From the NCBI GenBank assembly GCA_963819695.1, contig CAWFXD010000001.1, forward strand, positions 124,001-188,000: a stretch of DNA of 64,000 nt. The letters are read 5' to 3'. A program made the translations under genes and the position numbers. This document shows, piece by piece, positions 44,002-52,664 of this stretch. Within the stretch, counting starts at the first letter, position 1. Every line of letters begins with the position of its first letter. The notes below the pieces were generated by a model. It saw nothing but the letters and a program-made list of their open reading frames with translations, was not told the DNA's origin and did no database searches. This DNA comes from DASZIT01 sp963819695. GTDB lineage: Bacteria; Actinomycetota; Acidimicrobiia; Acidimicrobiales; RAAP-2.

Positions 44002-45453
44002 TTAGGGATTGTCGGGTACGGAGAGAGGACAGGCGCCGGCCGGATCGGGTTGCTCGAGATTGCGGGCGAGCAGCCACAGACCGTAACCGGCCAGGGCGGC
44101 CAGCAACAGGATCAGGATCATCAGCCCGACGCTGACCGGACTGGAGAGGATGGCGGCGGCCAGCCCCTTGGGGGAGACGGCCGGGGAGGGGGTGGCGGCG
44201 GCCGGGGTCCCGCTGGTGGCCGGGGTGCCGGGGGTGCCGGGGGTACCGGGCTCCCCCGGGGTGCCGAGGTCGGTGGGTCCGAGCGTGCCGAGGCTGGGGG
44301 TCACCGCCGGGGTGGCAGCACTGGAGCCGAGGTCGGGGCCGAAGCCGGCGGAGGCGATGGCGGTGGCGGTGGCCCGGCCCAGGGTGATGGTGATGTTGGC
44401 CCCCTTGACCAGCCCCAGCAGGCTGGTGGCGGTGTTGATCTGGTCCACGGCGGAGGCGGGCAACAGGTTGGTGAGCGCCGGGGGGAGGTTGAGGGTGGGG
44501 TTGATGGCGGCGGGGAGGGAGAGGGTGACCTGCAGGCCGCCGCTGGTGATGGTTTCGGCCGGCGCCTTGCGGGTCTCGGTCATGGGGAGCGGCACGATCT
44601 TGAGGCCCACGGCGGCGATGACCTGGTTGACCAGCGGAATGCTCAACAGCCCGGTGATCCCGCCCGAGCCGATCGGTCCGGTGACCCCGTTGGTCCCCAG
44701 CGCCACCGGCACCCCGGCGATGGTGAGGTTGCCGAGATCGGTGTTGGTCTTGCCGACCAGCGTGGTGCCGTCACTGGAGGCGGTGGCGGTCGACTCGACG
44801 CCGCTGAGCACGATCAGCCCGCCCAACAGCGAGATCTGGCCGGTGTCCGCGGTGGCCGTCGAGGTGGCCGTCGAGGTGGCGGTGGCATGGGCGGTCCCGC
44901 TGACCGCCTTCAGGCCGATGAGGGCGTCGGACAGGTTGCTCAACGAGGCGGTGGCGGTGGTGCCGTTGGCGTCGGCGTGAGAGCTGGCGGTGAACACGCT
45001 CTGGTTGCTCCCCGGCGGATAGGTGGCGGTTTCCGGACCGGCGGGCGCGAAGGTCTCGGCCCGCACCGGGTCGTTCAGTTGCGCGAACAGCGGCTTGAGC
45101 TGTGGGGGGAAGGGCAGGTCGGCCGAAGCCGAGCCGAAGTTGCCGCCGGTGGCCCCCGGCCAGAACACCGACGCCAGTCCGTGACCGAAGGGCCCGGTCT
45201 CGAAATCGGCGGTGTCCTCGGGGATGGTTATCTCGTCGAGGGGATGCTGGCCGGCCAGGCCCCCGGCATCGTCGATCACCATGTCGATGGAGTTGGCGTC
45301 GGCACTGGTGGTCCACGACACCAGGCTCGGGGCGCTGGCCGGGGCCGTCGGGGTGGTGGTGTCGGCGAAGACGGCGGGCACCGCCGCGAAGGTGAACAGC
45401 ATGGCCGCCCCCGTCACCGACACCGCCAGCCGCAGCTTCCGCCCCCGCCTCAC
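44002..45453 (-). CDS. Secreted, C-terminally anchored Ala/Thr/Gly-rich protein of unknown function
   Basis: 483 residues. Signal peptide with a basic start (MRRGRKLRLAVSVTG) and probable cleavage after AVFA at residue 30. The mature part is rich in Ala, Thr, Ser and Gly, with repeats such as ATATSTATSTATADT and a PGTPGTPGTP linker near residue 410. One C-terminal membrane segment (VGLMILILLLAALAGYGLW) and a short basic tail follow. This is the layout of a surface-exposed anchored protein. The GTG at 45453 overlaps the livF stop (GTGA), so it is translationally coupled to the transporter. I do not recognise the family; an envelope receptor or spacer role is a guess. Confidence 0.75.
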   Translation of the reverse strand: MRRGRKLRLAVSVTGAAMLFTFAAVPAVFADTTTPTAPASAPSLVSWTTSADANSIDMVIDDAGGLAGQHPLDEITIPEDTADFETGPFGHGLASVFWPGATGGNFGSASADLPFPPQLKPLFAQLNDPVRAETFAPAGPETATYPPGSNQSVFTASSHADANGTTATASLSNLSDALIGLKAVSGTAHATATSTATSTATADTGQISLLGGLIVLSGVESTATASSDGTTLVGKTNTDLGNLTIAGVPVALGTNGVTGPIGSGGITGLLSIPLVNQVIAAVGLKIVPLPMTETRKAPAETITSGGLQVTLSLPAAINPTLNLPPALTNLLPASAVDQINTATSLLGLVKGANITITLGRATATAIASAGFGPDLGSSAATPAVTPSLGTLGPTDLGTPGEPGTPGTPGTPATSGTPAAATPSPAVSPKGLAAAILSSPVSVGLMILILLLAALAGYGLWLLARNLEQPDPAGACPLSVPDNP

Positions 45454-46163
45454 GACGCCACTCCCAGATAGGCGTCGCTCACGTCTTGGAGGTCGGCGGG
45501 CTGGCCGACCGCCTGGATCTCCCCGTGGGCCATGACCGCGGCATAGTCGGCGATGGCCAGGGCGGTGCGGGCGAACTGCTCCACCAGCAGCACGGTCATC
45601 CCCTCGGCCGCCAGGTTGCCGAGGGCGTCGTACAGCTCGGTGACGATGAGGGGGGCCAGCCCCATCGACAGCTCGTCGATGAGGAGCAATCCCGGATCGG
45701 TGGCCACCGCCCGGGCCATGGCCAGCATCTGCTGCTGGCCGCCGGAGAGGGTGCCGGCCGTCTGGGACTTCCGCTGTCCGAGGATCGGGAACCGGGCAAA
45801 CACCCGTTCCCGGATCTCGGCATCGGTGAGATCGAGGCGGCCGTGGTTCATCACCCGGAGGTTCTCGGCCACCGTCAGGTTCGGGAAGATGCCCCGGCCC
45901 TCGGGAATCGAACACACCCCGGCCCGGGTGAGGGTGTCGGCGCTCGTCCCGTTGAGGTGGTGGCCGGCGATGTGGACGCAGCCCGACGCAGCCGGATGGC
46001 GGCCGTCGATCACCTTCAAGGTGGTGGTCTTGCCGGCGCCGTTGGGTCCGAGCAGGGCGAACATCGAGCCGGCCGGCACCACCAGGTCGATGCCGTGGAC
46101 CACCTCGATCCGGCCGTAGCCGGCGGTCAGCCCGATGAGCTCGACCGCGGGGGCGACGGTCAT
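45450..46163 (-). CDS. livF: Branched-chain amino acid-type ABC transporter ATP-binding protein LivF
   Basis: 237 residues. Walker A GPNGAGKTTT, Q-loop region, ABC signature LSGGQQQM, Walker B LLLIDELSMGLAP and switch His region VLLVEQ. The sequence LTAGYGRIEVVHGIDLVV and MAHGEIQAVG are LivF-like. The ATG at 46163 overlaps the livG stop (ATGA). It is the second ATPase of the Liv operon at 43331-50383 and partners LivG with the fused permease. Confidence 0.94.
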   Translation of the reverse strand: MTVAPAVELIGLTAGYGRIEVVHGIDLVVPAGSMFALLGPNGAGKTTTLKVIDGRHPAASGCVHIAGHHLNGTSADTLTRAGVCSIPEGRGIFPNLTVAENLRVMNHGRLDLTDAEIRERVFARFPILGQRKSQTAGTLSGGQQQMLAMARAVATDPGLLLIDELSMGLAPLIVTELYDALGNLAAEGMTVLLVEQFARTALAIADYAAVMAHGEIQAVGQPADLQDVSDAYLGVAS

Positions 46164-46976
46164 GGCAACCCCCCGGCCCCGGTGCCAAATCCGGTTCCGG
46201 CGCCGGCCAGGCCCGGTGGCGTGGAGGGATCCGCCCCCGCTTCCTCGACCGGATCCTCGCTGCCCAGATAGGCGTCCTGGACCCGCTGGTTGGCCCGGAT
46301 CTCCTCCGGGGTGCCCGAGGCGATGAGCTCCCCGTAGTCGAGCACGCTGAGCTGGCTGCACGCCTTCATGACCAGGTCCATGTCGTGCTCGACCAGCAGG
46401 ATGGCCAGACCGTCGTTGGCCAGGTCGGCCAGGAGCTTGCCGAACGCCTCGGTCTCGGTGGTGTCGAGGCCGGACCCGGGCTCGTCGAGCAGCAGCAGCC
46501 GGGGACGGGTGGCCAGCGCCCGTCCCAGCTCGACCAAACGGGCCAACCCGGTGGGCAGGGTGTCGGCGGGAACCTTGGCGAGCTCCTGCGAGGCCGACCC
46601 GCTCGAGGATGGCCTCGCACTCCTTGTTGATGTCGATCCGTTGACGGCTCCAGCGCCGCCGGACTTCGAGGGTCACCCGGATATTGTCCCGCACCGACAG
46701 CGAGCCGAAGATCTCCAGGCGCTGGAAGGTGCGCCCGATCCCCAGTCGGGCTCGCCGGTACACGCTCATGCCGGTCACGTCCCGGCCGTCGAGAAACACC
46801 TGGCCGGCGGTCGGCGGATGTAGCCCGGTGATGATGTTGAACAGCGTCGTCTTGCCGGCGCCGTTGGGCCCGATCAAGCCGGTGACCAGGCCGGGTTCGG
46901 CGGAGATGCTGACCGCATCGAGCGCGTCGATGCCGCCGAAGCGCATGGAGATGGCATCAGTCTGCAGGAAGGCCAA
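46160..46976 (-). CDS. livG: Branched-chain amino acid-type ABC transporter ATP-binding protein LivG, frameshifted
   Basis: About 270 residues when joined. N-terminal part: MRFGGIDALDAV, Walker A GPNGAGKTTL, IGRTFQRLEIF. C-terminal part in the next frame: Walker B LLLLDEPGSGLD, VEHDMDLVM, YGELIASGTPEEI. The break is near 46588-46592, between ILERVGLA and ELAKVPADTLPTG, and a one-base insertion or two-base loss would explain it. The ABC signature stretch is partly replaced by AKVPADTLPTGLARL, so it may be degenerate. The TTG at 46976 has AGGAGG nine bases upstream and overlaps the permease end by 20 bases. A Pro/Gly-rich tail follows the ATPase domain. Confidence 0.87.
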
Positions 46977-48876
46977 GGAGCCGTGCCTCCTCTCGCACCG
47001 GGGCAGCCGGGGCCGCCGGAGGCCGGGTCAGGCGCGCCTCCCAGAGAGCTCGCGCCCGGCTGGAGATGGCGTCGAGGGTGCCGTTGGGATTGATGACCAT
47101 GCCCAGGGCACCGAACCCGACCAGCAGGTCGAGGGATATCCAACTCGGCAGGTGCGGGGCGATGACCGGGAAGATGGCCAGGGAGAGCCCGCCGGCCAGG
47201 GCGCCCATCGGGGAGTGCACACCCCAGATGTAGACGGTGAGGACGATGAACAGGCCCAGATAGAAGTAGAAGTCGGTGGCGGTGACCTGTTGCTGGGTGG
47301 AGCCGAACAGGGCCCCGGCGAAGGTGGCCAGGGCGGTGGCCAGCGCGGTGACCCCGATCTTGGTCAGGTTGAGGTTCATGCCGATGGTGGCGCTGGCCGC
47401 CGGGCTGTCCTTGCTGGCGGCCAGCAGCCGGCCGAAGCTGCTGCGGCGGATGGCGCCGACCCCGAAGGCCAGCACCGAGAAGACCACCGCCATGAAGATG
47501 AGGTTGGCCCTCGGGCCTTGCAGCGAGATGAACGGGATGCGCAACCGGTGGATGGTGATGGTGTTCTCCATCACGCGGCTCTGATTGAACAGGACGTACC
47601 AGACCAACTCGGAGAGGGCGAGGGTCGACAGGGCGAGTTCCAGCCCCCGGAGCCGGAGGGCCGGGAGGGCGAAGAGCACGCCTACCCCCGCACCGATGAG
47701 GGTGACCAGGAGCAAGCCCCCGAGCCCGCCGCCGGGTGACAGCTTCATGAACAGGAAGGCGCCGAGGCCCAGGAAGGTGTACATGGCCAGGTTGAGCTGT
47801 CCGCCGTACCCGGAGAGCAGGACCACCGCCAGCCCGAGAATGGCGACGGCCAGACCCTCGTTGACCGCCCCCAGGTTGGTGCCGTGGAGGAACGGCAACG
47901 CGATCAGCACCGCGGCGACGACCCCGACCGACTGGACCGCGCTCACCCGGGCGGAGGCGATCCGGGGGGTCCGCCGGGCCGGGGGGGTACCCACCCGCAG
48001 GCGTACCGACGGAAGCACCAGCAGCACGACGATCAAGAACAAGGTGGGCAGCACCGTTTCCAGCTCCGACAGCGGCCCGTTGGTGGTGTGCACGTAGCCG
48101 GTCACATAGCTGGCGGCCAGGCCCAGCACGATGGCTCCCACGAAGGTGAGGGGGAGATTGCGTAGCCGACCCAGCATGGCGGCGGCGAAGCTGTTGATGA
48201 TCAGGAAGGTGAGGTTGAGGACGTTCAGGTCGTCGAACAGGGTGGCCTGGAGGATGGCGGCCAGCGCCCCCATGCTGACCCCGATGGCCCACGACAGGGC
48301 ATTGAGCTTGGTCGCCGCCCACCCGTTGAGGGCGACCAGGGGACGGTCGTCCACCACCGCCCGCATGGTGATGCCGAGCCGGGTGCTGAACAGGAACAGC
48401 CGTAGCCCGATGGCCACCGCGATGGCCAGGCCGATGCACAACAGCTGCTCGTAGGAGATCCGCTGGCCCAGGACGGTGACGAAGCTGCTCGGCCCGAAGA
48501 ACGGGCCCAGGGCCCGGGCGACGTCCGGCGGCCAGATGGCATAGGCGACCCCCATGCCCAGCACCAGGAGGGCCAGGGTCGTCACCAGCATGACCCCGGT
48601 GTCGTTGATGTCGATCCAGCGCACCAGCGACAGCTGCAACCCGGCACCCACGATGGGGGCCGCGACCAGTAGCACCGCCCCGAGGGCGAACGGGCCGGCC
48701 CAGTGGTCGGCCACCCGCAGCTGCCAGTAGAGGAAGGCCATCAGCATCCCCAGCGACCCGTGGGCGAAGTTGAACACCCCCGAGGTGGTGTAGGTGACCA
48801 CCAACCCCGAGGCGGCGATGGCGTAGATGGCGCCGGTGGCCAGACCGGCGATCGTCAACCCGATGAACAGGCTCAT
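46957..48876 (-). CDS. Fused LivH-LivM branched-chain amino acid-type ABC permease
   Basis: 639 residues, about 18 membrane segments. Residues 1-290 match LivH (AGLATGAIYAIAASGLVVTY, NFAHGSLGML, RAVVDDRPLVALNGW). A linker at 290-310 is followed by a LivM half (LSGYGGQLNLAMYTFLGLGA, LPALRLRGLELALSTLAL, AASKDSPAASATIGMNL). Fusion of the two permease subunits into one chain is known in this family. The C-terminal 40 residues are Pro/Ala/Arg-rich. CGGAGCGA before the ATG at 48876 may serve as ribosome site. Downstream of the substrate-binding lipoprotein; transports a hydrophobic amino acid or an acyl compound. Confidence 0.93.
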   Translation of the reverse strand: MSLFIGLTIAGLATGAIYAIAASGLVVTYTTSGVFNFAHGSLGMLMAFLYWQLRVADHWAGPFALGAVLLVAAPIVGAGLQLSLVRWIDINDTGVMLVTTLALLVLGMGVAYAIWPPDVARALGPFFGPSSFVTVLGQRISYEQLLCIGLAIAVAIGLRLFLFSTRLGITMRAVVDDRPLVALNGWAATKLNALSWAIGVSMGALAAILQATLFDDLNVLNLTFLIINSFAAAMLGRLRNLPLTFVGAIVLGLAASYVTGYVHTTNGPLSELETVLPTLFLIVVLLVLPSVRLRVGTPPARRTPRIASARVSAVQSVGVVAAVLIALPFLHGTNLGAVNEGLAVAILGLAVVLLSGYGGQLNLAMYTFLGLGAFLFMKLSPGGGLGGLLLVTLIGAGVGVLFALPALRLRGLELALSTLALSELVWYVLFNQSRVMENTITIHRLRIPFISLQGPRANLIFMAVVFSVLAFGVGAIRRSSFGRLLAASKDSPAASATIGMNLNLTKIGVTALATALATFAGALFGSTQQQVTATDFYFYLGLFIVLTVYIWGVHSPMGALAGGLSLAIFPVIAPHLPSWISLDLLVGFGALGMVINPNGTLDAISSRARALWEARLTRPPAAPAAPVREEARLLGLPAD

Positions 48877-48940
48877 CGGCTAGCAGTTCGCTCCGTCGGC
48901 CACCACCCTGGGCGCCGGCGGTTCATGAGTCGAGGGTTCA

Positions 48941-50383
48941 TTACTCACGGACGTACGTTCCGTTGCAGGTGAAGCCGCTCGGGGTGGCGGCGTCGCGGAC
49001 GAACTTGCCGTTGTTCACGTCGATGATGATGTAGCAGGTGCCCGGCACCTTGCCCGCCGGGTTGGTGGACTGGGACATCCCGTTGCCGTTGAAGTTGGTG
49101 ATGGTCTTCAGGCCGTTGACCAGCGCCGCCCGGGTCGGCGCCCCCCCGGCGTTGATGCCCTGGACGAACATCATGCCCGACAGCCACCCGTAGGCGGCGT
49201 AGATGGTGGGCGACTGACCGCCCGACACTGAGCTGTACCACTTGTCGAACAGGGCCACCTCCGGGATGGTGGCGGCGTCCTCGCCCTCGTACATGGCCAG
49301 GGGCTGCTCGAGGATCGAACCGTTGGCCCCGGGACCACCGGTGGTGATGAACTGCGGGTCGTAGGCGGGGGCGCCCCAGTTGGCGAACGGAATGGTGTAG
49401 CCGGCCGCGTACATCTGGGAGGCCATCGCCCCGTAGATGGCGGCGGTGGCCTCGAAGATGAGCCCCGTCACCCCGGCGGACTTCATGGCCGCGATGTAGG
49501 ACCCGAAATCGGTGGTGGTCGGCGAGATGCTGTCGGCCGAGTAGATGAACTTGTACCCGAGCGACTGCATGACCTTCTCCTGGGCGGTTCCCTGGGCCTG
49601 GGCGGTGCCCTGGTCCTCCTCGAGGATGGCCATGTGCTGGGTCACGCTGGGCCCGAACTTCTGGGCGAAGTACTGGAACGGGCCGCTGATGAAGCCGCCG
49701 GGTTGGGGCTGCGGGGAGAAGTTCTGGGGCAGGTTGAAGCGGGCCGGGGTGAGAGCCTCCCCGATGTCCGGCACGTTGGCCGAGGCGATGGCCGCCGCCC
49801 CGCCGTCGTCGGCCACCGAGAACGAGCCGACGAAGGCCATCACCTGGCCGGCGATGGACTGGACGGTCGTGGAGTTCTGGGCCTCCTCCATGTTGTCGTC
49901 ACCGGAGTCCAGCGTCAGCTTGCGGCCGCAGACCCCGCCGATGCTGTTCTGGTAGGCGACGAACGCCTGGGTGCCGAGCCGGGCGGACGTGAACAGGCCG
50001 GGCACCGGACCGGTCACGGTGCTGACATTGCCGATGGTGATGGTGCTGTCGGTCACGCCGGGTCCCGATCCCGGCGCCCCGTTCGGGCAGACCGGTCCGC
50101 TGGCGCTCCCGCCGCCGCCACCACTCCCGCCGCCTCCGGTGGCACCTCCGGCTCCCCCGGCCGCACCGCTCCCGCCCGCAGTTGCCGCGCTGCCCGCCGA
50201 TCCGGCCGTCCCGGCCAACCCCGCCGCCGTCGTCGCGGTGGTCCCGCCCTTGGTGCCACTTCCGGTTCCCGAGCCGCTGCCCAGCCCGCTGCTGTTCGAG
50301 GCGTTGGCCGCGGCCAGCTGGGCGGCGCTGAGCCGGGCTCCGCAGGCCGTGCACACCAGCGTGATCGCCAACAGGGCCACCAC
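48941..50383 (-). CDS. Liv-type ABC transporter substrate-binding lipoprotein
   Basis: 480 residues. Lipobox LVCTAC near residue 14 is followed by a Gly/Ser/Ala/Thr-rich linker of about 80 residues, then the periplasmic-binding type I fold: ITIGNVSTVTGPVPGLF, LDSGDDNMEEA, MAFVGSFSVADDGG, SAGVTGLIFEATAA and PTIYAAYGWLSGMMF. The GTG at 50383 gives a very short signal n-region. Upstream, an ATG at 50450 with GGAGGTGGG before it starts MTAKSSSR and then shifts by one base into DPSRGSRGWRTRSTVV, a better signal peptide, so one extra base near 50426 is likely. It is the first gene of the Liv operon. Ligand unknown. Confidence 0.88.
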   Translation of the reverse strand: MVALLAITLVCTACGARLSAAQLAAANASNSSGLGSGSGTGSGTKGGTTATTAAGLAGTAGSAGSAATAGGSGAAGGAGGATGGGGSGGGGGSASGPVCPNGAPGSGPGVTDSTITIGNVSTVTGPVPGLFTSARLGTQAFVAYQNSIGGVCGRKLTLDSGDDNMEEAQNSTTVQSIAGQVMAFVGSFSVADDGGAAAIASANVPDIGEALTPARFNLPQNFSPQPQPGGFISGPFQYFAQKFGPSVTQHMAILEEDQGTAQAQGTAQEKVMQSLGYKFIYSADSISPTTTDFGSYIAAMKSAGVTGLIFEATAAIYGAMASQMYAAGYTIPFANWGAPAYDPQFITTGGPGANGSILEQPLAMYEGEDAATIPEVALFDKWYSSVSGGQSPTIYAAYGWLSGMMFVQGINAGGAPTRAALVNGLKTITNFNGNGMSQSTNPAGKVPGTCYIIIDVNNGKFVRDAATPSGFTCNGTYVRE

Positions 50384-50657
50384 GGTCGATCGGGTCCGCC
50401 ATCCGCGGGAGCCCCTCGACGGATCAGCGCGAACTGGACTTGGCCGTCATTCACCCACCTCCCGGCCAGGAAATTTACCCAGCTTCAGGGCCGCTGAATC
50501 GTCTGGGCGACCCGGATCGGCGTCCCAAAGTGCGGCAATTCCCCCCGGGCACCCCTGGGCGCCGGAATTCTCAAGCAGAGCCACGATTTCCCTCCCTGTA
50601 CGACGCCGGCAGTTCCCCGAAGAAGGCATCGTAGTGCCATGCGCCAGGCATTTCTAT

Positions 50658-50665
50658 AACATGTT
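50658..50665. promoter_or_regulatory. Palindrome AACATGTT, TetR/KstR-like half-site context
   Basis: The context TATAACATGTTCTC resembles the TnnAACnnGTTnnA pattern of KstR-type lipid regulators, with one mismatch. It lies between the divergent Liv operon and pccB. No regulator gene is adjacent. Confidence 0.4.
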
Positions 50666-50741
50666 CTCATATTGGGAACGGCACCCGAACCCCTTGAGAA
50701 CGGGGCGCCGAGGCCGATCTTGTGGGCCTCCGAAGAGAAAT

Positions 50742-50755
50742 ATACAATTTTGTAT
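50742..50755. promoter_or_regulatory. Perfect 14-bp palindrome, candidate operator
   Basis: ATACAA-TT-TTGTAT in an AT-rich island about 110 bp before pccB. Likely protein-binding site; the binder is unknown. Confidence 0.5.
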
Positions 50756-50848
50756 GCAATTTCGCCGGAGACCTGGCGCCCCTTCGGGCCCGCCCCGACC
50801 CGGGGCGCGGGCGGCACCATCGACGGCGGCCGGCCCCGGTCGGTCCGG

Positions 50849-50854
50849 TAACCT
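50849..50854 (+). promoter_or_regulatory. -10 element TAACCT, leaderless pccB start
   Basis: TAACCT ends eight bases before the ATG at 50863, with no ribosome site. Confidence 0.45.
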
Positions 50855-50862
50855 AGCCGCCT

Positions 50863-52419
50863 ATGGATCATCCGATGACCCAACGCCTGGAGGAGCTGGC
50901 CCAGCGACGCGAGCAGGCCCTGAACGCCGGTTCGGAACGCGCGGTCACCAAGCACCACGCCAAGGGCAAGATGACGGCCCGCGAGCGCCTCGATTACCTG
51001 CTCGACGAGGGCTCCTTCCAGGAGCTCGACATGCTGGCCCGCCACCGGGCCCACGGGATGGGGCTCGACGACAACCGGCCTTACACCGACGGGGTGATCA
51101 CCGGGTTCGGCACCATCGACGGTCGCCGGGTCTGCGTGTTCAGCCAGGACTTCACCGTCTTCGGCGGCGCCCTGGGTGAGGTGTTCGCCGAGAAGATCCA
51201 CAAGGTGATGGACCTGGCCTCGTCCATCGGGGTGCCGATGATCGGCCTCAACGACGGGGCCGGCGCCCGCATCCAGGAGGGCGTGGTCTCGCTCCATTCC
51301 TACGGCGGGATCTTCCACCGGAACGCCCAGGCGTCGGGGGTGATCCCGCAGATCAGTGTGATCCTCGGGCCGTGTGCCGGAGGGGCCGTCTACAGCCCGG
51401 CCATGACCGACTTCATCTTCATGGTCCAGGGCACCAGTCACATGTTCATCACCGGCCCCGATGTGGTGAAAACGGTCACCGGCGAGGACGTGACGCTCGA
51501 GGAGCTGGGTGGGGCCATGAGCCATGCCACCAAGTCCGGAGTCGCCGCCTTCGTGGCCCCCGACGAGAAGTCGTGTCTCGACCAGGTCCGCTACCTCCTC
51601 AGCTTCCTGCCCTCCAACAACCTCGAGGAGGCACCGGTGGTCGACTCGGGGGACGATCCCGAACGGCTGTGCCCGGAGCTCAGCGAGTTGATGCCGGCTT
51701 CGCCCAACCAGCCCTACGACATGAAGAAGGTCATCGAGTCGGTGGTCGATGACGGCGAGTTCTTCGAGGTCAACCACCACTGGGCCATGAACCTGGTCTG
51801 CGGCTTCGCCCGGGTCGACGGCCGGGCGGTGGGCATCGTCGGCAATCAACCCCAGATGCTGGCCGGGGTGCTCGACATCGATGCCGCCGAAAAGGGGGCC
51901 CGGTTCGTCCGGACCTGTGACGCCTTCAACGTGCCACTGGTGACGTTCGTCGACGTGCCCGGGTTCATGCCCGGCACCGACCAGGAGTACGGCGGGATCA
52001 TCCGCCACGGGGCCAAGCTGCTCTACGCCTACTGCGAGTCGACGGTCCCCCGGATCCAGATCATCACCCGCAAGGCCTACGGCGGCGCCTACGTGGTCAT
52101 GAACTCCAAGTCGATCGGAGCCGACCTGGCCTACGCCTGGCCGTCGGCCGAGCTGGCGGTCATGGGTCCGGAAGGCGCGGTGGAGATCGTGTACCGGCGG
52201 GATCTGGCCGAAGCCGCCGATCCGGTCGGCCGGCGCAAGGAGCTGGTCGAGGAGTACACCGAGCGCTACGCCAACCCCTACGCGGCCGCCGAGCGGGGCT
52301 ACGTCGACGACGTCATCGACCCGGCCGAGACCCGTCAGGTTCTGGTCAAGAGCCTGGCCCTGCTCACCTCCAAGCGCGAGGAGCTGCCGAAGCGCAAGCA
52401 CGGGAACATGCCGCTTTGA
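50863..52419 (+). CDS. pccB: Acyl-CoA (propionyl-CoA) carboxylase beta subunit
   Basis: 518 residues, carboxyltransferase component forming methylmalonyl-CoA from propionyl-CoA with a biotinylated alpha subunit not in this window. Seen: HHAKGKMTARERLDYLLDEGSF, CVFSQDFTVFGGALG, LNDGAGARIQEG, the oxyanion-hole GPCAGGAVYSPAMTDF, QPQMLAGVLDI, VDVPGFMPGTDQEY and RKAYGGAYVVMNSK. The start at 50863 is supported by the -10 at 50849. The stop overlaps the epsilon-like gene by four bases. Product feeds the epimerase and mutase of the same region. Acetyl-CoA carboxylase activity cannot be excluded, as actinobacterial beta subunits vary in acyl preference. Confidence 0.94.
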   Translation: MDHPMTQRLEELAQRREQALNAGSERAVTKHHAKGKMTARERLDYLLDEGSFQELDMLARHRAHGMGLDDNRPYTDGVITGFGTIDGRRVCVFSQDFTVFGGALGEVFAEKIHKVMDLASSIGVPMIGLNDGAGARIQEGVVSLHSYGGIFHRNAQASGVIPQISVILGPCAGGAVYSPAMTDFIFMVQGTSHMFITGPDVVKTVTGEDVTLEELGGAMSHATKSGVAAFVAPDEKSCLDQVRYLLSFLPSNNLEEAPVVDSGDDPERLCPELSELMPASPNQPYDMKKVIESVVDDGEFFEVNHHWAMNLVCGFARVDGRAVGIVGNQPQMLAGVLDIDAAEKGARFVRTCDAFNVPLVTFVDVPGFMPGTDQEYGGIIRHGAKLLYAYCESTVPRIQIITRKAYGGAYVVMNSKSIGADLAYAWPSAELAVMGPEGAVEIVYRRDLAEAADPVGRRKELVEEYTERYANPYAAAERGYVDDVIDPAETRQVLVKSLALLTSKREELPKRKHGNMPL

Positions 52420-52646
52420 GCGATCCCGGCGCGGCGCCTTCCACTTCCTCCTACGGGCTGACGGCGCGCCCGGCCGTCGATCCGACGGTGCTGGCCGTGC
52501 TGGCAGCGTCGGCCGAACTGGTGTGGCCCCGGGTGATTCCCGCCCCGGAGACGGAATCGCGGGGCGGCCCGGCGTGGCGGTTCAGCGGGAGGTGGTGGGC
52601 GAGGCCGGTCGCTTCCCGCCGCGATCGCCCCTGGGCCCGAAACTGA
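52416..52646 (+). CDS. Acyl-CoA carboxylase epsilon-like small subunit
   Basis: 76 residues. TTG start overlapping the pccB stop (TTGA). The central stretch VDPTVLAVLAASAELVWPR resembles the conserved helix of AccE subunits, and the C-terminus has the Trp-rich end (AWRFSGRWWARP). Epsilon subunits tighten actinobacterial carboxylase complexes. Its position directly after a beta subunit fits. The family is poorly conserved, so identity rests on position and the short match. Confidence 0.7.
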   Translation: MSDPGAAPSTSSYGLTARPAVDPTVLAVLAASAELVWPRVIPAPETESRGGPAWRFSGRWWARPVASRRDRPWARN

Positions 52647-52664
52647 TCCCCTCGGGGTTGATCC

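Larger units (their letters stand above)
50451..50862. other. Intergenic region between divergent Liv operon and pccB
   Basis: 412 bp with an AT-rich centre unusual for the window. It holds the palindromes AACATGTT (50658-50665) and ATACAATTTTGTAT (50742-50755), listed separately, and no convincing gene. Confidence 0.6.

Noticed and set aside
44050..45471. 473-residue plus-strand ORF opposite the secreted protein
   Set aside because: Almost pure Gly/Arg/Gln/Asp composition, no motifs; reflects antisense of Ala/Thr codons.
46874..48439. 521-residue minus-strand ORF inside the permease gene
   Set aside because: Another frame of the LivH-LivM gene, Arg/Gly/His-rich and without membrane segments.
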